Shown here one piece after another: positions 23,562 to 35,364 of a stretch of 64,000 bases of DNA (positions are counted from its first letter, which is position 1; each line of letters opens with the position of its first letter). This DNA is from Ursus arctos (lineage: Eukaryota > Chordata > Mammalia > Carnivora > Ursidae): assembly GCF_023065955.2 (NCBI RefSeq), contig NW_026622808.1:39940475-40004474 (forward strand), written 5' to 3'. The notes beneath the pieces were generated by a model, which worked only from the letters and a program-made list of their open reading frames with translations, made no database searches and was not told the origin of the DNA. The position numbers and the translations under genes were made by a program.

Positions 23562-24159
23562 ACATCTATGCATTTTCATATTCGTTATTTCAAAAGGAAA
23601 CTGTAGAACGCCATCGTCAATAGAAACCCACTATCACTGGCCATAAAGGAGAGGTAACTATAAAAGTAAAATCAATGAAAACAACAGTGTTACTAAATTC
23701 TAGAAAAGCTTGTTGAAGTCTCTAACCCGGAGGTCTGCTTAGAATCAGAAGTGATTCAGTATGAACCATGCAGCTCCATGCCTCATCTGCTTTGTCTGTT
23801 CAGCCCCTTCTGGGGAAAGGCTGTGCTGACTCTCAGCGGAGGCCCAGTGCCTGGGAGAGACAGCCCTCTCTCTGTAGGGTTTCATACTGGAATCCCAGCC
23901 TCCCATGGAGCACCTCTATGTACTGTCAAAAGTAAGAATTGTGTAATGATCGTCAGAACCATGGAGTGGAAAATCAGACACACGTGGCTTCAGTTTGTTC
24001 TCTGCCTCTGACGGGTGGGACGGACTCCTTGCTTTACTGGATTAGTATTTGATAGGTGAAAAAAATCTTGTAGAAAAGTAATGCCCCCCTTGAGCCAATT
24101 CTTAGGGAAAATGATGTCTTGGGTGTCTATTCTTTGGGAATATCTAGGGAAGACCTGGT

Positions 24160-24270
24160 GGTGCAGGCATCCCATTTCACAGATGGGAACACTGATGCTC
24201 CGAGGTTAACGGCTCACCTGGAAGGGAGTCTGGGATGAAGCGAGGTTACGTCCCCACGCCTCGGTTTTGC
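24160..24270 (-). mobile_element. MIR fragment
   Basis: 'cccatttcacagatgggaac' then 'actgatgctccgaggttaac' is a diverged antisense MIR core. Confidence 0.55.
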
Positions 24271-25049
24271 ACCTCCTAGACCTTTGCTCTGCTGTAGTTC
24301 AGGTGACTAGACTGAGCGAAACAAACCCTCTTGGGCTCTGAAAAGAGGAATTTCTCGGGGCTTTTTTCCTCGCAGAGGATTCAGAAGTGCTCTGGTTTGC
24401 TCTTGGAAGGATGCCAATCACTTGATGGCTTGTACTCCTTTCAGCCCAGAATGGTGCCATGTTTTACTGACGGGCGGGGAGCTTCCAGAAGTCTTGGGAC
24501 ATGCTCCCTGCAGGAAGGCGAGACCCCACACTGTGAAGAGCCGTGCAGAAGCGAGCCAGATTCTCGGGGTGCTTCTCCAGCAACTGCCCCAGCCCTGGGC
24601 GGCAGCATCAGACCTCTCCAGCTCTCCCGCAGGATTCGTGTTTGTTGAATAATAGTACACCCTGACCCAGGGAGCAAAAGCGAATAGGAGCGTCCCTGAA
24701 CCCGCAGGGGGAGGGTGAGTAAACAGCTCCAGGCTACCCTGTGCAGCTGGTCTCTGGCCAGCAGCCCGATGGCCGTTGACAGTCCCTGCTTAGGGAGCCA
24801 CTGGCCTTCGCGTTTAGGGGAGTAGGCAGTTTCCCGTTCTGTGCTTGCAGGCCCTGATGGGGTGGGGGTTAGAGCTGAGGACACAGTTTCTTTAAAACAC
24901 ATTCCCCCTCCATCCCGTTCTGTGGAGGTTGAGTGTATCTGATATTTTTGTCTTCTTTTTTCTCTACCTCTTTATTGGTTTTTTAGATCACAAAATAGGT
25001 ATATGCTTGTTAAAAAAAAGGTTTGTTAAAGAAACTTAGGATTTTGAGT

Positions 25050-25125
25050 GCTAACCATAACGATCAATGACCTCGTATGTACTAGGTGTTAACCATAACG
25101 ATCAATGCCCTCGTATGTACTAGGT
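25050..25125 (+). repeat. 38-bp tandem duplication, two copies
   Basis: The units at 25050-25087 and 25088-25125 are head-to-tail with no gap and differ at two positions (c/t at unit base 2, a/c at base 21). Each begins 'gctaacc' or 'gttaacc' and ends 'gtatgtactaggt'. Near-identity implies a recent local duplication. It is not part of a longer array. Confidence 0.97.
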
Positions 25126-25139
25126 GGCTTCTTTTTTTT

Positions 25140-25310
25140 TTTTGGCCTCATCTCAGTTCATCTTCACACTACATCTGAGGAATGGTGTTAACCCCCATTT
25201 TACAGATGAGGAAACTGAGGCCGCATGTAAAGTCACCTTGCTGGTAAGCAAGTGGCTGTGCCTAGACTAGCAGCAGGTCCAGGCAACTCTGGAAACCAGA
25301 GCTCTGTGTG
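25140..25310 (-). mobile_element. MIR, near full length
   Basis: Antisense MIR: 'cccccattttacagatgagg', 'aaactgaggccgcatgtaaa', 'tgctggtaagcaagtggctg'. A run of T separates it from the 38-bp duplication on its left. Confidence 0.8.
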
Positions 25311-26729
25311 ATGCCTTTCCGCACAGAAAGATTTAACTTGATTCAATATCATTTTATTTATAAGTAGAATGAGCTTGGGTTACTTATTTTCAGGAGAAAA
25401 GCCATCCAGGTGGTTATGGTTAACATAAAAAGACACGTGCACAGGGGTCTCCAAAGATGAATGGTTAGGTGTGTGCCTCTGTCCCGGGCTGCTGAGTGCC
25501 CCCGGTGTGCTCGGTTAGTCTCTGAGCCGGAGAGTAAGTTGTCGGTCTATGCTGCCCACCCACCTCAATGGGGGTAGTGGCTCGACTGGGCGGGCTCCTT
25601 GCTTTTTTTCTTTTTTTTTTTGCAACCCTCCCTGCTCCCCAACCCACACCGCCTGTGGGGCAAGCTCATGAGCTCTAAGGCAGCCTTTTCATTCCTAACT
25701 TAGTTTCCAAATAATGGGTAACGTGTCCACCCCGTTGCTCTGGTCTCTTAGGCAGCTGTCGGCTGGGAAACATACCTGCCTTGAATCTGTACCTTGAGCC
25801 AAACGGCCTTGGCCTTGTCTGCTGCCACGGGATCCGCAGACCCTTCTGTTAGCAGGCCGAGGCTATGGAGCAGCTGTGAGGCTGTGCAGGGGCACCGGCT
25901 GTGTGTTTCAAACCTACCTCACGAATCCTTGCTTGGCTTGCCTCTGCCACCTTCCCTCGGGAGGCCTGCCTTGCCCATGGCTGGGACCACCCACACAACT
26001 AAACTGTCAGGCGGCCCCAGGAGGGGCTCCCCCAGCTGGGTTGCCCTGAGTGCCCTCATGGCTTTCTTTTTCGAGAGCTCTGAGACTCATTAGAGGTTGG
26101 GATTTTTGCATTCTTGAGATTCTTTCTGTGGCCAGTTTGGTAAACCGGTTCATTGCTTCAATTTCCCAGTTGAGCCCGTTCTTCCCCTTGCTCTTCAGGG
26201 GACGTCTCAGGTGCAGCCTGTATTGCATTCTCAGCAAAGCCACTGGTGTTTGGTTTGTGTGGGTTTCCTGGAACCTGGGTCGAACAAGTCTTCTAGACTC
26301 CTAAATAGTCCCTGATTCATACCAGCCTGGTTTCCCCACTTGGCTGGGGCTCCTCATTCACACTGTTGCTGGGACGAGCTGTTGCTGGGAGGAGCTCATG
26401 AGTTGTTTGTTCACCTTTTAGGAGCGTTAGTGTCTGTAGGTTTCTCTTCCCTTCTCTCTCATAGCGTGAAGGAGATCTCAGATTCTCCCCCTGCCAGTGA
26501 TGTGATGCTGGGAGTGCTAATGGTGGTTAGCATGGTGCTGGGAGGGAATTAATCCCAGGAGGCCCACCATTGGACCATGTTGTGCTGTTGACCAAGGTCA
26601 GAAGGCTTCTTGTCAGTTCTTCTGAATCAGAACTAGAAAGGAATTGGGAGATCTCATGGCTTTTTTTCTGCAGTGTTTTTGAGAAAATATGCCTTAAACT
26701 CTAGCCATGGAGATTGAATAAGTCATTTT
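25311..26729 (+). other. Intron 1, mostly unique
   Basis: No confident repeat except a 16-bp direct duplication (ctgttgctgggacgag / ctgttgctgggaggag at 26363-26394) and a T-run near 25602-25620. No gene signal. Confidence 0.5.
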
Positions 26730-27115
26730 GGTGACTTGTTAGGCACCGTTCTTTCAAGCGCAAGTGAGAGGAACTCACTTGAGCTCGCTTAAGTGCAAAA
26801 GATTAGTTTTTGTTAGGAAGGGTCTATCAAGACTGATTGATTTAGTGGCAGGTGGTAAAAACCCATTTGAAGCTACTTAAAGACAAAAGAAGGACCCACT
26901 CGGCCCGGCCCGTAACTGAGAAGTTCGTAGTAAAGCAACCCTCAAGCATGGCTGGGTCTCCAGGCTGAAACAGGTAATGGGAGTTTGATCCCTGTCCTCA
27001 TTTCTAGCTCTATCTGCTGGGGGTCCCTGTGGTGGCAGAATGGCCGCTGCATCTCTGGGCCTTTAGCCCTCCCAGAACTAAGCCCAGCCAGGTACGAGAG
27101 AGAATGAGGGTGGTG
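26730..27115 (+). mobile_element. Ancient interspersed repeat, family unresolved
   Basis: The order 'gaactcacttgagctcgctt', 'aagcatggctgggtctccag', 'gctctatctgctggg' and 'gtggtggcagaatggccgct' resembles a widespread old mammalian repeat whose name I cannot assign reliably. Boundaries are approximate. Confidence 0.35.
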
Positions 27116-28539
27116 AGCACAGCCCTGTTTTCTGGAGCTCCTATACGAGACCCAAGATTTGCTGGTTAGGCCCCTTGAAACATCTGCCTAGTTCTGAACC
27201 AACCGCTGTGCTTAATGGGGCTTGTCACATGCACCTGTCTCATACCTGGCATCAGAAACAACCAGTGATCCCTGTGAACCACTCTGGGATCACAGATATA
27301 GGGCAGTCCGGCAGAGGGCCTCAGGGGGACTCGGAACCAGGAGTCAGAAAGCCATGGAGACTGCTTTTGCTTCCCTGGGTCTGTTCAGTTCCCCCTCTCT
27401 GTAGATGGGCCCTGCCAGCACCCCATACAGCATGGCTGCCCCATGGTTCCTGGCTGCTTACATTTCGCTCAGTCTGGCCTTGAGAGACCTCAAGGGAGGA
27501 TGAGGTTCAGCTCACTTTGGAGGTTCCACCTCAGTCCATTTAGCTGTGGAGCCTGAGACTGGGCCCTTTAAGACAAATTTGAGAAGATGTGGTGTGGGGG
27601 CTGATGGTCCAGAAGCGACAGATAGGTGCTTCTCCTTATTTGGTTGAGGAGCCTTCAGATGTGGATAATAAATAGCACGAAGGGCCGCTGTCCCAAGCTG
27701 GGGGAATGTTGGATGAAGTTCGAGCCCAGCTACAGGGACGCCTGCTTCCGGCCTGGAAATGATGCCCGAGATCAGCACCCTGGGACCTCTCTGAGCTCTG
27801 CTCTCTGCTCCAGCATGGGCCCTTCCTGTGGAGGAGACGGCACTGTCTGAGAGGCATGAATGGGAATTTCCTCCTTCCAGGCCCAAGTCAGCATGACTCG
27901 GGATGGCTTTGACTGGAAAATCTGAATCAAAGAGTGTGCTGAGGCCAAGGGTTTCCCCAAACACTAATCAGCGCTGATTACTTCCAGCATATTGCCTTTG
28001 GCTCTGCAGAGAGTTTTGTCCATTGTGGCTGCAGTGTCTGGCTTGGGCTGCCCAGAAGATGAGAAATGAGTTTGTAGGGATGAGCCCCAGTGTGGGCTGA
28101 GTCCCTGTGCCATCCTGACCTTTACTAGGTGTGAGAAACCCTAATTACCAGATTCATAGGTCATTGGCCGGCCTTTCCTCCCCTATTAGCACTTGGGGGT
28201 GGAGTTTTGCTTAAATGAAATCCTGAAAGTGTGTCGAGGAAAAACTTCTATTAAAAATCCTTGCTCAGTGTTGAAAATGACTTCTCTCCCCCACGTTTAT
28301 GTCTTCTGAACAGAGTCGAAATGCTAAGTATGTGTACGGTTGCCATGTTATTGAACCCCAAGATCATCTCAAGGAAATAACACAATTCACATCTTGGATG
28401 AACTGAATGAAGTTTTATTATTAAGTTCCCGGAAATTCAATAACTGCTGTTTAAAATAGCAGCAGAAGACTTGTAATTGGCTCTCTGAATGTCTTGGAGA
28501 ACCTTGAAATGCTTTCAGGTCCAGCCCTGAATTTGCAGT
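27116..28539 (+). other. Intron 1, mostly unique
   Basis: Open frames here are short and unconvincing on both strands. I see no repeat or RNA gene. Confidence 0.5.
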
Positions 28540-28650
28540 CTGAAGTGAAATGCGCAAGAGAGGGACAGGGTGTGCTCAAGGTCACAGAGGGAGTTGTGGT
28601 AGCTGGACTAGAACCCAGGCCTCCTGGGTCCCAGGTCACAGAGATTTGCC
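28540..28650 (-). mobile_element. MIR fragment
   Basis: 'gtgctcaaggtcacagaggg' then 'ctggactagaacccaggcct' is the antisense MIR 5' half. Confidence 0.65.
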
Positions 28651-28749
28651 TTGTCTTAGTCCTGTAACTGTCTTCTGCTAAGAAGAGTAAGACAGAGCTT
28701 GTAGCCTGGAGGAATATATAGGATTTAAAAACAAAACAGAACAAAACAC

Positions 28750-29110
28750 CTCTACTGAGATATAATTCACACACCGTCAAATTCACCCCTTCGAACTGTA
28801 CAATTTTTAGTATATTCACAGAGTTGTACAGCCATCACCACTACATAATTTTAGAATATATTATCCCGTCCTCTCCCCCCGCCCAGAAACCCTGCACCCA
28901 TTAGCAGTTACTCCCCACTCTCCCCTCCCCCCAGGCCCTGGCAGCCACTGGTTTACTTCTGTATGGATTTGCTGATGCTGGACATTCGTATAGTGGAGCC
29001 ATACAACATGTGGTCTTTTGTGACTGGCTTCTTTCACTTAGTAAAATGTTTTCAAGGTTCAAACATGTTGTGTCCATACTTCATTCCTTTTTATGGCCAA
29101 ATGTGGGAAT
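28750..29110 (-). mobile_element. L1M 3' UTR, antisense
   Basis: Textbook antisense L1M 3' UTR: 'ctactgagatataattcaca', 'ttttagtatattcacagagt', 'cccattagcagttactcccc', 'ggcttctttcacttagtaaa'. There is no coding sequence. Confidence 0.9.
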
Positions 29111-29827
29111 CAAGCCTAAACAGGGCTTGAATTTGAAAATAAAGCTGTAAAATTTTCAGGTTTATTTTTCCTTTGCCTGGCAAGCTTTCTCCTGAGGAGG
29201 GGTCAGTCGCTCTACATTTGAAGATGAAATGAGAGACTTTCTCAGCCTCCCTGCACCTAAGTAGTTACTACTTTCCTTAAATGTTTTGACACCTGGAGGA
29301 AAAGTTGGTTTGTGGAAGAATGTATGTTCTTTCTTGTATTGCCAAGAATATTAATACATGCTAATTAATACTCTCCAGAGCCCGAGTTATAATGAACTTT
29401 TACCTTCTATTTATTTTCCAACGGTTTGACTTATTTTTTCAAAAATTAAATTTTTGCAGTAATGTAATTTTCCTTCCCTTTCCCAAATTCATTGGAAGTT
29501 TTCAATCCTCCAGTAGGGAAGAAGAGTGTAGCAAACTCCCATAGAACCTTCCCTTAGAGTCTCCAGTTGTTAACGTCTGGCCACATTGTTTACTTTGTTA
29601 CTCTCTCAGGATACACATCACACACCAATCTCTTATTGAATCATTTGAAAGTCTCAAGCACACGGCGTGACCACTCACCATCTCCCCCCACAATACTTGA
29701 GCAGATGTCTCTAAGAAAAAGGCCATTTTCCTAACCACAGTGTCACTGCATACCCAAGAGGTTAGCACTGATACAATAATATCTCGTATGAAATTTCTCC
29801 AAATGTTCCTGAGTGTCCTTTATGGTC

Positions 29828-29870
29828 TTTATTTTATTTTATTTTATTTTATTTTATTTTATTTTATTTT
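29828..29870 (+). repeat. (TTTTA)n microsatellite
   Basis: About eight ATTTT units directly preceding an antisense SINE. This is the SINE's own A-rich tail expanded as a pentanucleotide. Confidence 0.95.
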
Positions 29871-30039
29871 TAAAGATTTTATTTATTTATTTGACAGAGA
29901 CAGCCAGCGAGAGAGGGAACACAAGCAGGGGGAGTGGGAGAGGAAGAAGCAGGCTCCTAGCTGAGGAGCCTGACATAACGCTGGGATCACGCTCTGAGCT
30001 GAAGGCAGACGCTTAACGACTGCGCCACCCAGGCGCCCC
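29871..30039 (-). mobile_element. Can-SINE, antisense
   Basis: From 'taaagattttatttatttat' to 'gcgccacccaggcgcccc', with 'ataacgctgggatcacgc' marking the younger head variant. Probable target duplication 'ggtctttatttt' (29824) and 'ggtcattattttt' (30040). Confidence 0.95.
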
Positions 30040-30620
30040 GGTCATTATTTTTTTAATCCAGGAAACAATGAAAGATTACTCAGTTGGATTTTGTTTCAAA
30101 GTTACTTCATCCTAAACTTTAGAACGCACCCATATCTTTAACATTTTTTGGTTTTGGTCTTTTCTGACATTGACATTTTTGAAGAAGCTAGCCCAGTTGC
30201 CTTGTCAAATGTTATGTGCAGCAGAATTACAGGGTGGGGAGTGGTGGGGGCGTGCAGGGTGGTGGGGAAGGTCTTTGTAAGATGAACATTCTGCTTCTGG
30301 AAGCCACTGTCGGGCCTGAGTCTGCATTTCTAGCAGGCCTCCAGGTCATGTCAGCTGTTCTTACCTGCAGAGCACACTTGGAGTAGCAAGGCTGTGAAAT
30401 ATCCATATTCTGGATTTGTTTTGTTTCCTCATGATTAGTTCAAGCTAAACATTTTTGGCAAGTGCACTTCCAAAGAAAGTCGTGAATGTGTCCCATTGCA
30501 TCCCAGCAGGAGGTACATCGGGTCAGTTTGTCCTGTTATTAGCGACGCGAAGTGCCATCTCTTGATCCAAACAGTGTTTGCCAGCACTCCACTGAAATGC
30601 TACGTTTCTCCTATTGTAAT

Positions 30621-30733
30621 ATTTTTAAAAAATATTTTATGTTTAAGTAATGTCTACGCCCTATGTGGAGCTCAGACTTGCAACCCTGAGATCGAGAGCC
30701 CCATGCTCCACCAAGTGAGCCAGCCAGGCGCCC
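30621..30733 (-). mobile_element. Short-form Can-SINE, antisense
   Basis: About 113 bp: a short A/T-rich tail, 'ttaagtaatgtctacgccct' and the tRNA-derived head ending 'gagccagccaggcgcccc', with no CT-rich body. Flanks 'ctcctattgtaat' and 'ctcccattgtagt' are the diverged target duplication. The copies at 38325 and 61938 are the same form. Confidence 0.88.
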
Positions 30734-30874
30734 CTCCCATTGTAGTTTAAAGTAACCATTGTGCATAAAGATCTTGGACTCCAACAATTTTCACCCATTA
30801 ATCAACTTTTTTGGGGAAAAGCATCTTGAGTTATAATCTCTTGCTGGCAATACATGCCTCTTATGTAATTAGCA

Positions 30875-30876
<2 letters not shown>

Positions 30877-30913
<37 letters not shown>
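30877..30913 (+). repeat. (TG)n microsatellite
   Basis: About 18 uninterrupted TG units, likely polymorphic. Confidence 0.97.
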
Positions 30914-30915
<2 letters not shown>

Positions 30916-31136
30916 TTTTTATCTTTTAAATGTAACTAGTGGCTGGTTGACTCCCATTTATATCGTAAACATTGGCTTTTACATTTCCCAAATTTGAAAG
31001 CTTCACAGTCCTGTTTTGTATGATTCCCATGAGAAGTATTTACATCCCACAGCCAGGGGTGGTATGGCGTCTTAAAAAAAATCAATTAAATGTTTGAGTA
31101 CCTCCTGAAGTTGCTTGCTAGGACCACAGTTGGGAT

Positions 31137-31142
31137 CGTTTT

Positions 31143-31185
<43 letters not shown>

Positions 31186-31186
31186 C
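31137..31186 (+). repeat. (TTTC)n microsatellite
   Basis: About 12 TTTC units leading into the T-tract of an antisense SINE, so again an expanded SINE tail. Confidence 0.95.
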
Positions 31187-31388
31187 TCCCTTTTTTTTTT
31201 TTTAAAGATTTTTCATTTATTTATTTGACAGAGAGAGCACAAGCAGGGGGAGCAGCAGGCAGAGGGAGAGGAGGAAAACAGGCTCCCCGCTGAGCAAGGA
31301 GCCCAGCATGGGGCTTGATCCCAGGACCCCAGGAACACTACCTGAGCAGAGGGCTGACACTTCACGGACTGAGCCACCCAGGCGCCCC
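31187..31388 (-). mobile_element. Can-SINE, antisense
   Basis: From the T-run and 'taaagatttttcatttattt' to 'gagccacccaggcgccccca'. CACAGTTGGGAT at 31125-31136 and CACAATTGGGAT at 31389-31400 form the target duplication, enclosing the TTTC tract too. Confidence 0.95.
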
Positions 31389-31714
31389 CACAATTGGGAT
31401 TCTTAAATATCTCACAGTTTCAGAAAATCACTCTTCTAAACTGGGCAATTCTTACATGTTACTAGCTATTCTGTTTGATTGAAATAGAGTTGCGTGGCCA
31501 AAAAGGGAGTATTTGAGTGGGAGCCACTGGCAAACGTGTCCTCGGTGGGCTTGGTGCTCCAGGGTGACCCAACCCTCAGCCTCTAAGAAACTGCAGAGGA
31601 GAGATTTCCAAATGAGGGTTCTTTACCAGTGAGTGTTGGGGTGCTTGGCAGGCCTACAAATCGGTCCGGAACCCTCGCTGTGCTGACTTGGAGGTAGAAA
31701 GACTAGGGTTGGAG

Positions 31715-31955
31715 AGTGTTTAAAGCCCATGGAGAGCCAGAGAGACCTGGTTTTAAATCCTGGCCTCACCTTTCACCAGCACTGTGGCCTTGGGCAAGTG
31801 TCTGAGCCCTAGTTTCCCTGTCTGTGAAATGGGGATAATAATGGGTCTTGGCCTCATAGGCTTGTTAGAAGGATGAAAGGAGATGATGGCTTGAAATGCT
31901 TAACATAGGGCTTGGTACACACTGGATGCATGATGCATGTTGATTGAATGAATTT
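31715..31955 (+). mobile_element. MIR, full length
   Basis: The best-preserved MIR in the window: 'gacctggttttaaatcctgg', 'actgtggccttgggcaagtg', 'gtctgtgaaatggggataat', 'gcttggtacacactggatgc', 'tgattgaatgaa'. Confidence 0.88.
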
Positions 31956-34514
31956 CGAGTCCTTAAAAGGGTTAAATCTATTTTAATTTAAAACCTATAA
32001 TGATACATTTACTTGTTCGTTATTTTCAAACACACATGTTCTCGGTTTTATCTCTGACCTATCTCTGACCGTTTATTCAACAAATAAGTATGAGCCCGTA
32101 TTATCAGAGATTCTATGTGTAAAGATCTGATTTACTGCGTTCCTCATCGGACTGAGTGGTAGTGAATGGATTACCACTGGCCACTTTCAGTATCATTATT
32201 ACTCTAGAAATAAAAGTCCTGACCAGGGAGATTCATTCCACAAAAATCACCCGAGTTTCTCCTCTGTTGCCAGGCACCGCTCCTCCAATGCCAGGGTGTG
32301 GCGCGTTGGCCTGTGGAACCAGGTGTGGTAGCTGACCACCCGTCTTGTCATGGAGGATGAGGACTTTTTTTTTCTGACAGTGCATTGCCCGGAGGCCCGT
32401 GCATTTTCTTGGATAAACCACGTTCAAAATGCATCATCTCATTTCTAGCTTTGACATCTTTAAGGTAGAGGAAGGACACTTGTTGAAGCAGTGAGTGCAG
32501 AATCCTTCTGGATTTTCGCTCCATCTTCCCTACCCCCCCACTTCTTGTGGTAATTTTTTCTACACGTAATTCAACAAAGTGAAAGAGTTGAGAGTCAGTC
32601 ACCTGTGGTCCTCCAAGTTTGCCAGAGAAAGCAGTTTAATTTGAATTTCAGAGAAACGTTGAATAACTTTTAGTGGAAGTATGTTCCACACGGGGGAGGC
32701 AGTTCTCTCTTTAAGTCATCCAATGGGATATGCTTACACTACACAATTATTTACAGTTTCTCTGAATTCATATTTAACTCGATATCCTGTATTTTATTTG
32801 CAAAATCTGGTGGCTGGAGATCCCCCTGCCTGCTCGGGGTTTTCTTGTTCGCTGCGGGGTAGTGTTTGCGGTTTCAGGAGTGCCTGGGAGAGAACTGGAG
32901 TGGCATCTCCTCGCACTGTGGCTTTGGGCTCCAGGGTAGGGGCCAGATTAGTAATTAGCTAACCATGACCTCACCCTCGAGGAATGTGCTCTTGCTAGGT
33001 ATTAGCGAGAGGTTTAGGCTCTCGGGAGCCATTGTCAGAATCCTGTCAGTGACATCATCAGCTGGAAAAGCCAGCTTCCAGGCCTCGGGAAAGAGCTCTA
33101 AAGACAGGGCTCCAGTTTTGGTAATAAATGGAAATGGATTTTCACAGGTGGGGTGTGGAGGAATTTGTTACAACAGGAAGCCTGATGGAGCCTCCTGCCG
33201 CGTGCAGCCCCCAGCCAAGTTTCTGGGTTCTGATGAACGACCAGAAGCTTCTAATACAGCATGCGATTATACTGTTGGCCCAATGCCCTGGAAAAATTGG
33301 CTTGTTCTCGGTGAGCACTCCAGGAGCTGTAAAAGGGGGTGTCAGGACTGCTTTGTAGCTCTGAGTGGGGCTCTTACACTGGGGAGGAGGGGAGGCTGAT
33401 GTGGTAAGTGTTCATTATGCTGCTCAGAGTAGTTCTAGAAAATGCATACTTGGTACCCTCTGGTCCCTCCACTTGGGGATGGGGCATGGGGGGGGGCGGT
33501 AGGGGCACAGCCTTGGGTGAAGTTGTCTGGATTTAGACACTCAAAAAATCCTCTTTTACCTTGTGAGTTGGAAGAAATAGAGCAAGCTTTTAAATTTTAT
33601 TTTTAAAGGCTAATTTATTGTGCATGACTAGGCTGTCAGACTAGAAGGGGACCCGACTTAAATCAAGGGCTGAATGTGGTAAATGAAGCCATTTAATTTT
33701 ATTTGAAATTTCCCGTAAATCCTTCTGGGAAAAGATGGGCTCCAGGGGTGAGGGTTCTGACCTCAGGGCTGGGTTTTGCAGTTCAGGTTTCTCTGGCCTG
33801 CTGGAGGTCCCACTTAAGCCGTTACCCGTGGCACTTTTGCCCAGGTGTGAAGACTTCCGTTGAGCAAGTGGGAGGCTTGGCGCCCCACTTCTGAAGGTCT
33901 GGCCTGCATCCCGTTTGGCTTTCTTATCTAGTTAGAATTCAGAAGCATTGCCCCTGAGTCTCCAGGTTGGCTCACATAATGGCAAGGCTGGGACAGATCC
34001 CCCTGCGTCTCCTTTTCTTCCACGTCTTCCCCTGGGGCTCCACCCCCCACTGGCACAGTGGCCCCAGGCAGCTGTGAAGTGGGATGCCGTTTGTGCCTGT
34101 GTATGTGAAGTATGACAGCCTAGGCGCTCAGGTCCCGAGCTCTTACTTAGGAGGTGGCTGATGCTGACTGAGCATTTTAGGGGAAGTCCTCAAAAGGGTG
34201 GAGCCTGAACCACTTTTGAGTATGCCCGGCCACTCATCGTGTGGGATCTTCTCCACCTCTCTGATCCCTCTGTAAAATGGGGGTACCTGGAGTTGCCCCA
34301 GGAACCAAGGACAAAGCCTCTCCAATGAGCGACTCCTGCAACCCCCTTCTAGTCCGCTGTGTTATCATCCGTTGTTAGTGGATATTCTTTAAAAAAAGAA
34401 AAGTTGAAACACAGTTCCCAAGACGACCTTTCTGGTCCTCTGTTCACCACTGCAGCCCGTTTATTCCAAGGGACTGGCAGAATCCTCCTTGTCCTTTTTA
34501 GAATGTGGCTTCAT
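31956..34514 (+). other. Intron 1, mostly unique
   Basis: No confident repeat or gene. A reading frame of 144 codons at 32965-33399 has no recognisable domain. Confidence 0.5.
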
Positions 34515-34718
34515 GGGGCACCTGGGTGGCACAGTGGTTAAGCGTCTGCCTTCGGCTCAGGGTGTGATCCCGGCGTTATGGGATCGAGCCCCACATCAGG
34601 CTCTTCTGCTATGAGCCTGCTTCTTCCTCTCGCACTCCCCCTGCTTGTGTTCCCTCTCTCACTAGCTGTCTCTATCTCTGTCGAATAAATAAATAAAATC
34701 TTTAAAAAAAAAAAAAAA
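34515..34718 (+). mobile_element. Can-SINE, young sense copy
   Basis: Complete: 'ggggcacctgggtggcacag', 'gtgatcccggcgttatggga', 'gctgtctctatctctgtcga', 'ataaataaataaaatcttt' and a poly-A tail of 17 residues. AGAATGTGGCTTC at 34500-34512 and 34719-34731 is the target duplication. Confidence 0.97.
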
Positions 34719-34959
34719 AGAATGTGGCTTCGTTGCTTTGAGACAAGGGGCTTATCAGGTCTGTGAGAAAGGAGGCTTGACATAACAGCTTTGGGCGCTG
34801 AGTTCCTGACTTCCTGGGTGTGCTCACTTTCCTCTCTCCTTTCCCGTTCACCTCTCTTGGGGTCTCTCTGCCCCAGGCCCATTCCCATTCAAGGAAAAGG
34901 TTGGCCTCTTGGGTAGGGGTTTTGGGGCCATTGGATTCACATGGGGTCTGGTTGTCAGC

Positions 34960-35118
34960 AGTGATTGTGAACCCTTAGAACCAACTTGAAAGCTTTAAAA
35001 ATTATGGATACCTGGTCCCACCCCAAAGAAATCCTCATTTTGTTTTCTTTTGGGGAGAGCCACTGCTTTTTTTTTTTAAGGTTTTCAGATGATTCCAGTG
35101 TGTAGCCAGGGTTGAAGC
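34960..35118 (+). mobile_element. hAT-Charlie-type non-autonomous element
   Basis: 'tgaaagctttaaaaattatg', 'cctggtcccaccccaaagaa' and 'cagatgattccagtgtgtag' follow the order of MER5/MER20/MER58-like elements. The exact family is not resolved. A SINE later inserted at its 3' edge. Confidence 0.6.
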
Positions 35119-35130
35119 TCAAGTGATTTC

Positions 35131-35364
35131 TTTTTCGTTCTTTCTTTTTCTTTCTTTCTTTTCCTTCTTTCTCTCTTTCTTTCTTAAAGATTGTTATTTA
35201 TTTATTTGACAGAGATAGTGCACAAGCAGGGGGAGGGGTAGAGGGAGAGGAGAAGCAGGCTCCCCACTGAGCAGGGAGCCCAATGTGGGTCTTGATCCCA
35301 AGACCCCAGGATCATGACCTGAGCCGAAGGCAGATGCTTAACCAACTGAGCCACGCAGGCGTCC
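35131..35364 (-). mobile_element. Can-SINE with CT-rich expanded tail
   Basis: A TTTC/TTCT-rich tract (35131-35186), 'taaagattgttatttattta', body and head ending 'gagccacgcaggcgtcc'. Target duplication 'tgaagctcaagtgatttct' (35113-35131) and 'tgaaacttgagtgatttct' (35365-35383), three mismatches in 19. Confidence 0.94.

Larger units (their letters stand above)
29430..30810 (-). mobile_element. L1M-type block, antisense, carrying two SINEs
   Basis: Antisense L1M sequence in order: 'ccatagaaccttcccttaga', 'ggccattttcctaaccacag', then after the first SINE 'tgacattgacatttttgaag', 'tttcctcatgattagttcaa', 'cccagcaggaggtacatcgg' and, after the second SINE, 'ttcacccattaatcaac'. The two SINEs at 29871-30039 and 30621-30733 inserted later. 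A G-rich stretch near 30232-30265 is not typical of the element. Confidence 0.75.

Noticed and set aside
24441..24902. 153-codon minus-strand frame
   Set aside because: No recognisable motif. It overlaps several other chance frames on both strands.
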